50,442 nucleotides of DNA. Origin: a virus. The notes below the pieces were generated by a model. That model worked only from the letters and a program-made list of their open reading frames with translations, searched no databases and was not told the DNA's origin. How positions within the stretch are numbered: position 1 is the first letter of the stretch; every line of letters begins with the position of its first letter. The translations under genes and the position numbers were made by a program. This document shows, in pieces, positions 7,680 through 16,230 of the stretch. The stretch is taken from IMG/VR virus record IMGVR_UViG_3300042406_001320, positions 1 through 50,442 of that record, one strand, 5' to 3'.

Positions 7680-8468
7680 CTATTTAACGTACTCCTCAGC
7701 TAATGTCCAAAGCGCTTCATTGATTTTTAAGTCCATGCTAAAGTTTTTAATTGCTCTAGCTTTACGAACCCTAGCACCCATTGTATATGAACAATTACCA
7801 CCAATCAATTTTTCTTGAACTCGATTGAATACAGCCCATAAACTGTTACCAGCATCTTCATTACGTTCAACTTTAATTAGTTCATCAATATCAACTTTAA
7901 CATTGTCACCAAAACGAACCAGTGCAGCACCTTTAGCGAATTTTTTCACTTGCCAATCACTCAATTCAATATTTTGAAACTCATTAATTTTCTTAACCAA
8001 ACCTGGAAACGCCGCTACAGCATCAGATACTTTTTGTTGTAGTTCAGCAAATGTATAACCCATATGGCGTAATTTAAAATCACCATAATTTTGATCCATA
8101 ACAACTAATCCATTTGAACATACCAATCGGAACAATCCAATTTGAAATTTAAATGAACTCAAACCATCATGGCTATTTGTAAGTAATATTTGTGGATAAA
8201 CATTATCACCATTTGAACCAGTGATTTCAATACTTGGATTAAAAAACTTAATCATGTGGCGTTGATAACCAATTGTATTCTTTTTACGAGCTTTGATCTC
8301 AACTGCTTGACATGGTTTCCATCCCAACTGAATCATGTCATTGATTACTTTGTCTGTTGGAATGTGCACATAGTGCTTACTAAGATTACCTTTTTGATTT
8401 GTTTGGAAAACACTCGGAGCGGTTTTCTTAATGTCCGCCATGGACAGCTCATTAAATACTTGTTTCAT
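7680..8468 (-). CDS. DUF932-family phage protein, 262 aa
   Basis: The overall pattern fits DUF932: an N-terminal HYVHIPTDKVINDMIQLGWK, an RHMIKFFNP segment, the central LLTNSHDGLSSFKFQIGLFRLVCSNGLVV block and a helical tail. DUF932 proteins are common in phages and plasmids and have no established biochemical role. Soluble and cytoplasmic, with a TATAAATA box 13 bases before the ATG. The downstream 97-aa gene starts 36 bases after the stop. Confidence 0.75.
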   Translation of the reverse strand: MKQVFNELSMADIKKTAPSVFQTNQKGNLSKHYVHIPTDKVINDMIQLGWKPCQAVEIKARKKNTIGYQRHMIKFFNPSIEITGSNGDNVYPQILLTNSHDGLSSFKFQIGLFRLVCSNGLVVMDQNYGDFKLRHMGYTFAELQQKVSDAVAAFPGLVKKINEFQNIELSDWQVKKFAKGAALVRFGDNVKVDIDELIKVERNEDAGNSLWAVFNRVQEKLIGGNCSYTMGARVRKARAIKNFSMDLKINEALWTLAEEYVK

Positions 8469-8480
8469 AACTTTTATTTT

Positions 8481-8488
8481 TATTTATA
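8481..8488 (-). promoter_or_regulatory. T4-late-type TATAAATA box
   Basis: Exact TATAAATA on the minus strand, followed by AAAATAAAAGTT and the ATG of the DUF932 gene 13 bases on. T4 late start points lie only a few bases downstream of the box, so this would give a very short leader. Confidence 0.4.
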
Positions 8489-8504
8489 CCTAAATATATT
8501 ATCT

Positions 8505-8741
8505 TTACTTGGGTCGATAGTGACTAATCCTAACTTCTTGTTTTTTCTCAGTCACGGATTGTTCTTCTTTACGCTGTCTAGCTGCTTTAACTCTACGACG
8601 TTCAAGTTCTAACTGTTCAGCTAAAGTTAATGAACTTGGATCTCGGTCCTCCAAATGTTGTTTCTTAAATTTACGGTTGAGTTTCTCGGCTTTATTTAAC
8701 CACCTATCTTGCTCGTCTGCGTAATTTACGTGTCTTCCCAT
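8505..8741 (-). CDS. Hypothetical basic helical protein, 78 aa
   Basis: Almost entirely charged helix (AEKLNRKFKKQHLEDRDPSS; LAEQLELERRRVKAARQRKE), probably a coiled coil. No family recognised. A TATAAATA box lies 13 bases before the ATG. The high Arg content is unlike the Lys-rich neighbours. Confidence 0.55.
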   Translation of the reverse strand: MGRHVNYADEQDRWLNKAEKLNRKFKKQHLEDRDPSSLTLAEQLELERRRVKAARQRKEEQSVTEKKQEVRISHYRPK

Positions 8742-8754
8742 ATTTTTTAATTTT

Positions 8755-8762
8755 TATTTATA
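8755..8762 (-). promoter_or_regulatory. T4-late-type TATAAATA box
   Basis: Exact TATAAATA on the minus strand, 13 bases before the ATG of the 78-aa gene, in the same spacing as the box before the DUF932 gene. Confidence 0.4.
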
Positions 8763-8795
8763 ATTAAATTTAACATGAGAACCCGGGTCAATCAA

Positions 8796-9050
8796 TCACA
8801 AACGATTAATTATTGTGACCAATTCATTATAAGAACACACCCCAGTTCTTCTATTGACCACAACTCCATCACGTTCAAATATAAGTGTAGGAACACTCAT
8901 AACTCCATATTGTAATGCTAAATCTTTATTTGAATCAACATCTACTTTTTGATAATTAACTCCTGTTTCCAATACTGCTTTATCAAATGTTGGTCCAAAC
9001 ATTTTACATGGGCCACACCAAGTGGTTGTGAAGTATTTAATTGTTAACAT
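8796..9050 (-). CDS. Thioredoxin, 84 aa
   Basis: Thioredoxin fold with the active site TTWCGPCK at about residues 8-15 (CxxC cysteines with the standard G-P between). VDVDSNKDLALQYGVMSVPTL includes the cis-proline loop (VPT). It is shorter than bacterial thioredoxin (about 105 aa), like T4 NrdC and other phage mini-thioredoxins. Expected to be a cytoplasmic disulfide reductant, for instance for ribonucleotide reductase. A TATAAATA box lies 6 bases before the start. Confidence 0.88.
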   Translation of the reverse strand: MLTIKYFTTTWCGPCKMFGPTFDKAVLETGVNYQKVDVDSNKDLALQYGVMSVPTLIFERDGVVVNRRTGVCSYNELVTIINRL

Positions 9051-9056
9051 ATCCTT

Positions 9057-9064
9057 TATTTATA
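9057..9064 (-). promoter_or_regulatory. T4-late-type TATAAATA box
   Basis: Exact TATAAATA on the minus strand, 6 bases before the thioredoxin ATG. If used, the transcript would be almost leaderless. Confidence 0.35.
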
Positions 9065-9068
9065 AATA

Positions 9069-9347
9069 TTATTTCCAAAACTGATACCAACGTTTTCTTT
9101 TAGGTGGTAAACATTGACTAAATGGATTATCACCAAATGATGCTCTTCCATAATATCTAGATGTCATCATATTAAGAAACACCTCATGATATTGTTCTGG
9201 TATAGAAGAGAAATCAGCTATAATTTTTATATCTAGTTGAATTGGTTCAATACTTCCATTCATTAACACTAATGTTTCTTTTAATTCAACATTTTGAGAT
9301 GATTGGACAGTTAAATTACTTCCTCCACCTAGATAAATTTCATTCAT
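9069..9347 (-). CDS. Hypothetical protein, 92 aa
   Basis: Not recognised. A beta-rich N-terminal two-thirds (NLTVQSSQNVELKETLVLMN; IQLDIKIIADF) is followed by a helix and a basic aromatic end (PKRKRWYQFWK). No membrane segment. Confidence 0.5.
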   Translation of the reverse strand: MNEIYLGGGSNLTVQSSQNVELKETLVLMNGSIEPIQLDIKIIADFSSIPEQYHEVFLNMMTSRYYGRASFGDNPFSQCLPPKRKRWYQFWK

Positions 9348-9361
9348 ATACTTAATTTAAG

Positions 9362-9793
9362 TTATTTAGTTTGATTAACCAAATTTTTCTCTTTAAGTGC
9401 CTTAACATGTTTACAATTACCCTTACTCCTCCAAAATCCCATACATGAACAATGGTATGTATTTTTATTTGGGTTATAAGTTGTTTTATATTCACCCATT
9501 GAACCTTGAATATGTTCAATTATTTTTTTCTGTTTAGGTCTGATATGAACAACATCATTATAAGTTGTTTCTGGATGTACTTCAATCCACATTGGTACTA
9601 GATATTTTTTACCATCTTGAGGCGATACAAATATGGTTGGAGGTAAATGATGTTCAATTTCATATTTGTGAACTACTACTTTTGATGATATAATATCATC
9701 TCGCTTAGGATGAATTGTATACGGTTCTTTTGAGTGAATAATCTCATTTGTGGACCGTCCATCACCATGAACATTTATTACATGATACAACAT
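9362..9793 (-). CDS. SWIM zinc-finger protein, 143 aa
   Basis: The C-terminus carries YHCSCMGFWRSKGNCKHVKA, which fits the SWIM pattern CxC..CxH. SWIM fingers bind DNA or proteins and occur in recombination-associated proteins. The preceding 100 residues are not recognised. I chose the ATG of MLYHVINVHGDG, 38 bases after the upstream stop; a start 16 codons earlier would overlap the glycosyltransferase gene by 10 bases. Confidence 0.7.
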   Translation of the reverse strand: MLYHVINVHGDGRSTNEIIHSKEPYTIHPKRDDIISSKVVVHKYEIEHHLPPTIFVSPQDGKKYLVPMWIEVHPETTYNDVVHIRPKQKKIIEHIQGSMGEYKTTYNPNKNTYHCSCMGFWRSKGNCKHVKALKEKNLVNQTK

Positions 9794-9831
9794 AACCTTT
9801 AATTTCAATAAATATAAGTTATAAATGGAGG

Positions 9832-10416
9832 TCAACTCCATAAACCTAATTGTTCATGATTACCGTAATGACCATTTCCATCTAAATAAAGTGCTTGACT
9901 AAAATAAGTGAAATTAATATTTTTATTATTAACCCATTCTGTTAATAGAAATGGTCCTATAGGCTCTAATTTATGTTGTTTACCAGTTGATATATCTATT
10001 TTTAAATTAATTCTTTGTTTACTATACTCAATACAATCTTTAAATAAACCTGGTTTGGCTATAATAAAAGCCTCATCAAACAATTCTTTAATGAATGGAT
10101 AAGTTAATATTAAATCAACTTGAGGAAAATTATTATCTATTTGTATTTGATAAAATGATTTTTTCCATTTAATATCTAAATCAGTTATAATACCACCATA
10201 TTTAGCTAATATTGTATATTTAGCCAAATTACATTTGCCCATAAATGAAAGACTATTAAATAAATCTATCAAACCAAACTCAGATATTATATTATTAACA
10301 TCATTATCTTTCCAATATATGATTTGATAACCAGGATTAAGTTGAGAGCAAATTTTTATATTAGGTAAATACTTAACAGGTATATCACCTCCAATCCAAA
10401 CATAATGAATCATCAT
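9832..10416 (-). CDS. GT32-type glycosyltransferase (Och1/capsular sugar-transferase-like), 194 aa
   Basis: Shows the GT32 pattern: IHYVWIGGDIPVKYL at the start, a YWKDND segment, and KCNLAKYTILAKYGGIITDL followed by D, giving the Gly-Gly and DxD metal-binding motif at about residues 75-81. These enzymes add a hexose from a nucleotide sugar. Slightly short for the family and without membrane anchor. It overlaps the HNH-like gene by 4 bases and stands apart from the main glycan island by 1.4 kb. Confidence 0.8.
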   Translation of the reverse strand: MMIHYVWIGGDIPVKYLPNIKICSQLNPGYQIIYWKDNDVNNIISEFGLIDLFNSLSFMGKCNLAKYTILAKYGGIITDLDIKWKKSFYQIQIDNNFPQVDLILTYPFIKELFDEAFIIAKPGLFKDCIEYSKQRINLKIDISTGKQHKLEPIGPFLLTEWVNNKNINFTYFSQALYLDGNGHYGNHEQLGLWS

Positions 10417-11054
10417 ACTCTAGAAATGAATTCTGAACCTGGTTCACTACCAGTATCAATTATATTTAAACTCTGTAGATGTTCCTTAAAATGATCATCT
10501 ATTTCCCAATCTGATTTAGATTGGAATGTTGATGGATTATAATCTTCAATATGTTGAATTTGTTTATCAGTGAATATATTTCCAACATATAAAAAGTAAT
10601 GATTGTAACAAAGTAATTCTAAATTTTCTATTGTCCAGTTTTTCTTATTACCATCCTTAAAATTAAGTATTAATGGTACTTTATAATCTAATACTCTACG
10701 CTCTTGGAATTGACATTTAGAACAACATTCTTGTAAATAACTTTCTTGTATTAATCTATTCTTTAACTTCTCAGGTGTATATGAGTCAATAGGTACTCTA
10801 CCTTCAATTATATCTTTTAGAGCTGGTTCTTTACCTTTATTAGATAAAAATTTAGCTATACCTTTACCTGATTGGTTCTTATGTGACTCAAATAATGTTA
10901 TTGAGTCAGGATCATTATCGTCTACTTTATAATTTTTAGCCCATTTCTTATAATGAATATATGAACAATGTAAATAACGAGCCGCCGCCCTATTGGACTT
11001 GGTCATCGCCATTGCTCTTTCAATATCCGATTTTAATAATGGTTTAGCCTTCAT
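10413..11054 (-). CDS. HNH-like nuclease with N-terminal HTH, 213 aa
   Basis: Residues 1-45 read as a helix-turn-helix (SDIERAMAMTKSNRAAARYL). Residues 110-155 resemble a zinc-containing HNH fold: CCSKCQF, then LILNFKDGNKKNWTIENLEL and LLCYNHYFLY, with DG and N at the expected spacing. The first His of a canonical HNH is replaced (LNF instead of LH.), so activity is uncertain. Phage HNH proteins are often homing endonucleases; this one shares overlaps with both neighbours, which argues for long residence. Confidence 0.5.
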   Translation of the reverse strand: MKAKPLLKSDIERAMAMTKSNRAAARYLHCSYIHYKKWAKNYKVDDNDPDSITLFESHKNQSGKGIAKFLSNKGKEPALKDIIEGRVPIDSYTPEKLKNRLIQESYLQECCSKCQFQERRVLDYKVPLILNFKDGNKKNWTIENLELLCYNHYFLYVGNIFTDKQIQHIEDYNPSTFQSKSDWEIDDHFKEHLQSLNIIDTGSEPGSEFISRV

Positions 11055-11454
11055 TATTTGTCTTAATATTAACTAACACATTCCATATATCTTCTGGAGT
11101 TGTTGATGGTACTAATTCTCTATCTTCATTAAACAATTCATTAAATGACCCATCTGGATTTATTTTTTCATATAAGTACCAACTAATTAATTCATATCCT
11201 TCTTTACCAAAATGAAGTAATATAAGTGAATCAATTATTTGTAAATACATTTCATCATAGGTACTAAAATCAAGTTTTAACTCTGTTTGAGTTAAAATAG
11301 TTCTAGTTTGAGCAGCTTGTAAAGCAAATATAATTGAAGTAAATAAATCCTTTTGCTTATCAATATAAGCTTTCTTTTTACGTTTAACTGTTGAATTTAT
11401 TTTCAATAAAGCATCTACTGCTTTTTTTATTTCATCAAAACCTCCTTGTTCCAT
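11044..11454 (-). CDS. Hypothetical helical protein, 136 aa
   Basis: Not recognised. All-helical pattern (DEIKKAVDALLKINSTVKRK; LFTSIIFALQAAQTRTIL) followed by a short acidic region with PSTTPEDIWNVLVN. Cytoplasmic, with an 11-base overlap with the HNH-like gene. Confidence 0.55.
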   Translation of the reverse strand: MEQGGFDEIKKAVDALLKINSTVKRKKKAYIDKQKDLFTSIIFALQAAQTRTILTQTELKLDFSTYDEMYLQIIDSLILLHFGKEGYELISWYLYEKINPDGSFNELFNEDRELVPSTTPEDIWNVLVNIKTNNEG

Positions 11455-11455
11455 A

Positions 11456-11776
11456 TTACTTTATTTTATCTATCAATAACTTTATTTTAGAACATTCTTC
11501 ATATTGTTCACTTTCTATAAATCTATCTATACATGTTTGTAAAGCTTGTTTCCATTGGCTTTTATCTAACTCTAAATAATAATCACTTTTAGCTAATTGA
11601 AATAAAACAGCTGTTTTACTTTTAGTATTAATAGCATCTTTAATTCCAGCTATTGTTTCTGTAAATACAGCTTTAGTAAACACTTCATTTTCACATAACG
11701 CATCAATATCTGTTTGTCCTTCACCTTTAACTGTAACTACCATTGATGGTATCTGTCTATTTGATTTTTTAGCCAT
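11456..11776 (-). CDS. Hypothetical protein with UVR-like C-terminal motif, 106 aa
   Basis: A diverged relative of the 97-aa protein at 7351-7644: the C-terminal 35 residues share the pattern QW..(A/S)L.TC(L/I)D.F(V/I)..E.YEEC..I. The N-terminal 70 residues contain a different beta/alpha segment (SMVVTVKGEGQTDIDALCEN). A duplicated family with a conserved tail; function unknown. Confidence 0.6.
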   Translation of the reverse strand: MAKKSNRQIPSMVVTVKGEGQTDIDALCENEVFTKAVFTETIAGIKDAINTKSKTAVLFQLAKSDYYLELDKSQWKQALQTCIDRFIESEQYEECSKIKLLIDKIK

Positions 11777-11781
11777 CGACT

Positions 11782-12954
11782 TTATTTATTATAAATATGA
11801 ACAAAATTATGTTCATATGTTGTCATGGCATATATAGATATTTTAAATATATCTAGTTCAAATTCACCTATTTCACCTGACTCAGTTATAATGTCTGGAA
11901 GACTAGTTATAATATTAAATGATTCTTTAGTTAATAAAGAGGCATCAAATTCAATTATAATATCATTATTAAGAGGAGCATTCCATGGTTTGACTCTACT
12001 AAGCATATTCAATGTAGTATGTTTTTGCTCTTTATTTAACCAATCAGCATAACTAGCGTCAGATGAAATTTCTGAACACCATGGTTCTAAAGTAGCTAAC
12101 ATTTCAATAGCACAATTACTTACTCTAAATCCTATATTATACTTATGAGGTATAATTGGTTTCATGAACATATCATGTTTAACAAAATGTCCCCACTTAC
12201 GGACAAAATTTCTAGCATTTTTATTTGTTGTGTAAAGCCATTCTTCACTATTCTTACCAGCACCACCTCCAGCATGTTTATTAAATCTACTTCCACGACT
12301 AGTGAAATGATAAACTAAACCATCCCATGATTGAATTACTTTATATCCTTTTAAAACAAAACGATTAAATAAATCACTATCTTCTTTTGATTGAGGAGCA
12401 AATAACTCATCGTGTCCTCCAATAGCTAAATAATCTGATTTATACATACACCAAGGTGCAAATATACCTTCAGTAAATCTATCTTTATTTAATTCAATTA
12501 GTTTATTACAATATTCTTTAAATTTAACTTCTTTAAATTGATCAGCTTCAATTCCAAAGTCCTCAATTATTTTTTCTGGACCAGCTGGATGTAATGGTGG
12601 TTCAATTCTAGTAGCACTCACTACTGTACCTGGTTTAAGATGTTTAAGTATATTTTTATCTAAATCAACCCCAGCAACCATATCAGCATGAAATGCAAAT
12701 ATAATCTCTGTTCTAGCCATTTCAATACCCTTATCAAACATACCTACAATACCAATACGTTCTGGTCCTGGGTTATGATATGTAATTAAATCCTCATCAT
12801 TAAGTGATTTAATCCATTCTTGAGTTCCATCTATACTAGCATCATCCAAAACTAATATTTCATGTTTAGTTTCTAAATCACGAATTGATTTATATGCTAA
12901 TTGTAAAAATTCTAAATTATTTCTACTTGGTAGTACAAATGTTATTTTATCCAT
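11782..12954 (-). CDS. Family 2 glycosyltransferase, 390 aa
   Basis: The N-terminal GT-A domain is clear: MDKITFVLPSRNNLEFLQLA, HEILVLDDASIDGTQEWIKS (first acidic motif) and EIIFAFHADMVAGVD (DxD equivalent is ADM), then GGHDELFAPQSKEDSDLFNR, the GT2 ED acceptor-site motif. About 130 extra C-terminal residues are of unknown fold. This is the transcriptionally last gene of the glycan island and overlaps the epimerase start by 8 bases. Confidence 0.85.
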   Translation of the reverse strand: MDKITFVLPSRNNLEFLQLAYKSIRDLETKHEILVLDDASIDGTQEWIKSLNDEDLITYHNPGPERIGIVGMFDKGIEMARTEIIFAFHADMVAGVDLDKNILKHLKPGTVVSATRIEPPLHPAGPEKIIEDFGIEADQFKEVKFKEYCNKLIELNKDRFTEGIFAPWCMYKSDYLAIGGHDELFAPQSKEDSDLFNRFVLKGYKVIQSWDGLVYHFTSRGSRFNKHAGGGAGKNSEEWLYTTNKNARNFVRKWGHFVKHDMFMKPIIPHKYNIGFRVSNCAIEMLATLEPWCSEISSDASYADWLNKEQKHTTLNMLSRVKPWNAPLNNDIIIEFDASLLTKESFNIITSLPDIITESGEIGEFELDIFKISIYAMTTYEHNFVHIYNK

Positions 12955-13792
12955 TTAAATAATTTTTAATATAATCTTCTAAGTTTAATTCTGCTTCCCA
13001 TCCTAATACTTCTTTAGCTAATGTATCTGTACATAATGTTACTTCAGCCTCACCTGGTTTATTAGCTTCATATTCTATCTTTGTTTGGAACATACTGGCT
13101 ACTTCTTTAATAGAGTAATTTTTACCTCTACCTAATTCAAATATACGTCCCCAAGCTTGTTTTTCATTTATTAATATTAAGGCTTTAACAATATCATCAA
13201 CATGAGTAAAGTCTCTACGTTTTTCACCTGTACCATATATTGTGAGTGGTTGTTTGTTTTCATAAGCGGTTTCCCATTTACCAATCACAGTACAATAAGC
13301 ACCTTCTTTTAAATGACTAGGACCATACACATTATAGAAACGAGCAATAGATGCTTTTAAACCATAATGTATTTGAAATAATTGAACTATTTCCTCACTT
13401 ACATCTTTACTAAATGTATAAGGATTTTTAAACTTACCTGACCAATGTGAACTGCTACCTGCAAACACTAATGGAATATTTTTATCAGCGCAATATTTAG
13501 CTATTAATAAAGTACCATTAGCATTTATCTCAAATGTATCAATAGGTGTTTTGAATGAAGGTTGAATACGGGCTAAAGCAGCTAAATGATATACAATATC
13601 AAATTCACCCCATACTGAATAGTCTGTTATGTTTCTAATATCAAATTCAACATACTTAGCTCCATCCACATGATTTGATTTATAACCAGTAATATAACTA
13701 TCTACTGATGTCACATCATGTCCTTCACTTACTAGTTTCTTAATTAAATTAGTGCCTATAAAACCAGCACCACCTGTTACTAAAATCTTCAT
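12947..13792 (-). CDS. NAD-dependent sugar-nucleotide epimerase/dehydratase (extended SDR), 281 aa
   Basis: Rossmann start MKILVTGGAGFIGTNLIKKL gives GGxGFIG. The active-site region has AGSSSHWSGKFKNPYTFSKD, with the catalytic pair in YTFSK. ARFYNVYGPSH and RRDFTHVDDIVKALI are the usual substrate-side motifs. GalE-like in length (somewhat short). The Ser-Ser-His context, lacking the Asp-Glu of 4,6-dehydratases, favours an epimerase. Substrate unknown; overlaps the glycosyltransferase genes on both sides by a few bases. Confidence 0.85.
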   Translation of the reverse strand: MKILVTGGAGFIGTNLIKKLVSEGHDVTSVDSYITGYKSNHVDGAKYVEFDIRNITDYSVWGEFDIVYHLAALARIQPSFKTPIDTFEINANGTLLIAKYCADKNIPLVFAGSSSHWSGKFKNPYTFSKDVSEEIVQLFQIHYGLKASIARFYNVYGPSHLKEGAYCTVIGKWETAYENKQPLTIYGTGEKRRDFTHVDDIVKALILINEKQAWGRIFELGRGKNYSIKEVASMFQTKIEYEANKPGEAEVTLCTDTLAKEVLGWEAELNLEDYIKNYLNG

Positions 13793-14745
13793 AATAAATT
13801 AATTACATCTTGTTTAAATTGTTTAACAATAAGTTTACTATTATATTTTTCTTTTGTATTTACTAAAGATTTACTACTCACCTCATTATAAAAATCACTA
13901 TCATTTAAAAGCAAATGTATAGCGTTTTTAATTTGTTCATAATCATTATATTCAAATGATATATCTGGAAATATATCTTTCTGAGTATCTAAATTAATAT
14001 TACCTATTAATGGAACACCTAAAGCACCAAATTCTAAACTACAATTACCTCCAGAAAAATTTTGATGAATATCTATTCCAAATTTAGAATTATATATAAA
14101 CTCAAACCATTTATTTAAATCCATTCTATTTTTTAACTCTATATTAGATAATACATACTCATCAGGAAATGTTAATAATTCATTAGTTATTGGTCTTTTA
14201 TAAGACATAGCGTATATAGGAATATTTTTTATATTATCTGAAGCCAGTTTATGAGAAATCATTCCTCGTTGATATCTTTTTATAGGATTAGGGATAACAA
14301 CATATTGTCCTTCATCAAATTTTTTAGATGACTCAGCTAAAATATTAGTACACCCAGGGTATTTAATAAAATTAGAACAAAATACTTCCATTACCTTTTT
14401 ATCATGCTCACTATGGTAACAAAATGCTTTACATTTAGATAAACATTCAATATATGCTTGTTGAGTTTTCGCATCCCAATCAAACCAATCAAATATATTT
14501 GACTCTTGATTAATGAAAATAGTATTATCATCAATAATAGAAAGTAACTTATTTAATTTATTAAACTCATCACTACATGGAGTTTGAACAAATATAATAC
14601 TGTTTTTAGGTATATCATAAATTTCATTCCAAGAAACTGTTATCCAAGGAAAATACTCAATATATGCTTGAGGTAGTCTATGTAGATCAAATTTATGACT
14701 TCCTCTAGAATATCCTAATTCATTTATATAGTAAACATTATCCAT
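13789..14745 (-). CDS. Probable GT-B glycosyltransferase, 318 aa
   Basis: A two-domain pattern ending in FGIDIHQNFSGGNCSLEFGA followed by LGVPLIGNI, which resembles the donor-binding E/G-rich loop of GT-B enzymes (compare EGFG..LLEA in GT4), then a helical tail. The first domain lacks a recognisable acceptor motif. I chose the ATG of MDNVYYINELGY, one base after the upstream stop; an ATG 12 codons earlier overlaps that gene. Confidence 0.6.
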   Translation of the reverse strand: MDNVYYINELGYSRGSHKFDLHRLPQAYIEYFPWITVSWNEIYDIPKNSIIFVQTPCSDEFNKLNKLLSIIDDNTIFINQESNIFDWFDWDAKTQQAYIECLSKCKAFCYHSEHDKKVMEVFCSNFIKYPGCTNILAESSKKFDEGQYVVIPNPIKRYQRGMISHKLASDNIKNIPIYAMSYKRPITNELLTFPDEYVLSNIELKNRMDLNKWFEFIYNSKFGIDIHQNFSGGNCSLEFGALGVPLIGNINLDTQKDIFPDISFEYNDYEQIKNAIHLLLNDSDFYNEVSSKSLVNTKEKYNSKLIVKQFKQDVINLL

Positions 14746-14746
14746 A

Positions 14747-15706
14747 TTACTGTTTCCAATCCCATTTACCTCCATTATCATAAAAGTATTGAATTGTTTT
14801 CTTCAATGCTTCTTCTAATGATGTAGGTACTTTATCACCTATTACAGAATATAATTTAGTATTGTCTGATTGTAAATGCCATATTTCCCATGGTCGTACT
14901 CTAGCTTGATCAACTTCAATTTCTACACTTTCATGTCCTATTAATTTGCCAATCAAATGAGCCAAGTCATAAATTTTGATTCCCTCCTCGCTTCCCATGT
15001 TATACACTTCTCCAAACTCACCTTTCTCAAGTAATTCAACAGCCATCCTAACAGCATCACCAGCATATTGAAAATCTCTAAATGAGTTATTACCTAACTT
15101 TACTTTATTAGATTTTGATAACTGAGAGATAATTTCTGGAATAACATACTCATGTGTTTCTCTTTCACCAACACAGTTAAATTGTCTCATAGCTATAGCT
15201 GGTACATTAGCTTCTCTCCATCTTACTTGTACTAAACCATCTGCTGCTAATTTAGACACACCATAAGTTGAATGTGGTTCTACTGGGTCGCTTTCTTTAA
15301 TTTTACCAACCATATCACCATATATCTCAGCTGATGATACTTGTAATAATCCTTTAATTCCTGTTGTTTGACAAGCATTTAATACTCGTAGTACTGATGT
15401 AGCATTGATATCAAAGAAATGCATCGGGCGTTCAAAACATTCAGGAATATAAGGTTCAGCAGCATAGTTAAAAACATACTCAACATTATTTTCTTTTAAT
15501 ATTCTAGCTAATTCATTTTCATTATCTCTAATATCATGCCAAATAAACTTAGCTTTTGAGTTAATGTTTTTTGTCTGTCCTGTAATTAAATTATCTAATA
15601 CAATCACATTACAATTTCTTTCATCAATTAAATAATCAACCAAATGGGAACCAATAAAACCAGCTCCTCCAATAACGCATACGTTTGTGTTTACTATTTG
15701 TCTCAT
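14747..15706 (-). CDS. Extended-SDR nucleotide-sugar enzyme, possible LegB-type 4,6-dehydratase or UXS-type decarboxylase, 319 aa
   Basis: NAD motif GGAGFIGSHLVDYL near residue 13, VSSAEIYGDM (with the catalytic-type Glu) at about 127, STYGVSKLAAD (YxxxK), RQFNCVGERETHEYVIPEII and SFRDFQYAGDAVRM. The Glu in SSAEIYG is the feature of decarboxylases and 4,6-dehydratases rather than simple epimerases. The GERETH..VIPEII pattern and the NeuB/NeuA genes in the same island make a LegB-like step in nonulosonic-acid synthesis plausible, but a UDP-xylose synthase is a real alternative. Confidence 0.8.
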   Translation of the reverse strand: MRQIVNTNVCVIGGAGFIGSHLVDYLIDERNCNVIVLDNLITGQTKNINSKAKFIWHDIRDNENELARILKENNVEYVFNYAAEPYIPECFERPMHFFDINATSVLRVLNACQTTGIKGLLQVSSAEIYGDMVGKIKESDPVEPHSTYGVSKLAADGLVQVRWREANVPAIAMRQFNCVGERETHEYVIPEIISQLSKSNKVKLGNNSFRDFQYAGDAVRMAVELLEKGEFGEVYNMGSEEGIKIYDLAHLIGKLIGHESVEIEVDQARVRPWEIWHLQSDNTKLYSVIGDKVPTSLEEALKKTIQYFYDNGGKWDWKQ

Positions 15707-15710
15707 TTTT

Positions 15711-15740
15711 ATTATTTTTTATTATTTTTTATTATTTTTT
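15711..15740. repeat. Three tandem copies of a ten-base unit ATTATTTTTT
   Basis: ATTATTTTTT is repeated three times exactly, flanked by partial copies on both sides. It fills the leader of the SDR gene that starts at 15706. The adjoining 15740-15747 is a minus-strand TATAAATA box reaching into the end of the upstream methyltransferase-like gene. The A-tract spacing of about one helical turn would favour bent DNA. May be promoter architecture or replication slippage. Confidence 0.7.
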
Positions 15741-16230
15741 ATTTATATCCAACTATCAAAAAATCTCTAACTTTATTATTATGAAAATAACCTTCACCTA
15801 CTTCAATATTAGTAAAACCAGCATTCATCATTAGTTCACCTAATGTTTCAGGGCACCAAGCCCATTTATGTCCTGCGGTTGTTTCCCATCCAAATAATTG
15901 CATCACACCATTAGCACTATTTATTTCTTTAGGATTACTATTATCTAATATATGTTTAGCTATAGCTTTAACATTACCTGTCTCTATTATTATTCTGCCT
16001 TCTTTTTTTAACCAACCAAACCATCTTTTCAATAACATACTCATATCCTGATATGATATATACATTGCAAAATGAGATAAAATAATTTCTTCTACAGTGT
16101 TATTTTCCCATTCTAATGTGAACACATCAGCTTCTTTATCAACCTTCATATTTCCATGATACATGGACTTGTTATCAACATTAATATATCCATCTAGATA
16201 CATTTGACCAGATGCTAAATTTAGTTTCAT
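15739..16230 (-). CDS. Class I SAM-methyltransferase-like protein, 163 aa
   Basis: The start MKLNLASGQMYLDGYINVDN is typical of small methyltransferases of sugar clusters (LNxGSG..GYINVD). ADVFTLEWENNTVEEIILSH covers the motif II/III region (usually ..I..SH..EH), and WLKKEGRIIIET is the motif after the sheet. The glycine loop is LASGQ, a weakened SAM-binding site. It ends with a FTNIEVGEGY beta hairpin. Probably methylates a sugar, or is an inactive relative. Confidence 0.7.
   Translation of the reverse strand: MKLNLASGQMYLDGYINVDNKSMYHGNMKVDKEADVFTLEWENNTVEEIILSHFAMYISYQDMSMLLKRWFGWLKKEGRIIIETGNVKAIAKHILDNSNPKEINSANGVMQLFGWETTAGHKWAWCPETLGELMMNAGFTNIEVGEGYFHNNKVRDFLIVGYK

Noticed and set aside
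15711-15740. CRISPR or satellite array
   Set aside because: The unit is only ten bases with no spacers, and only three copies.
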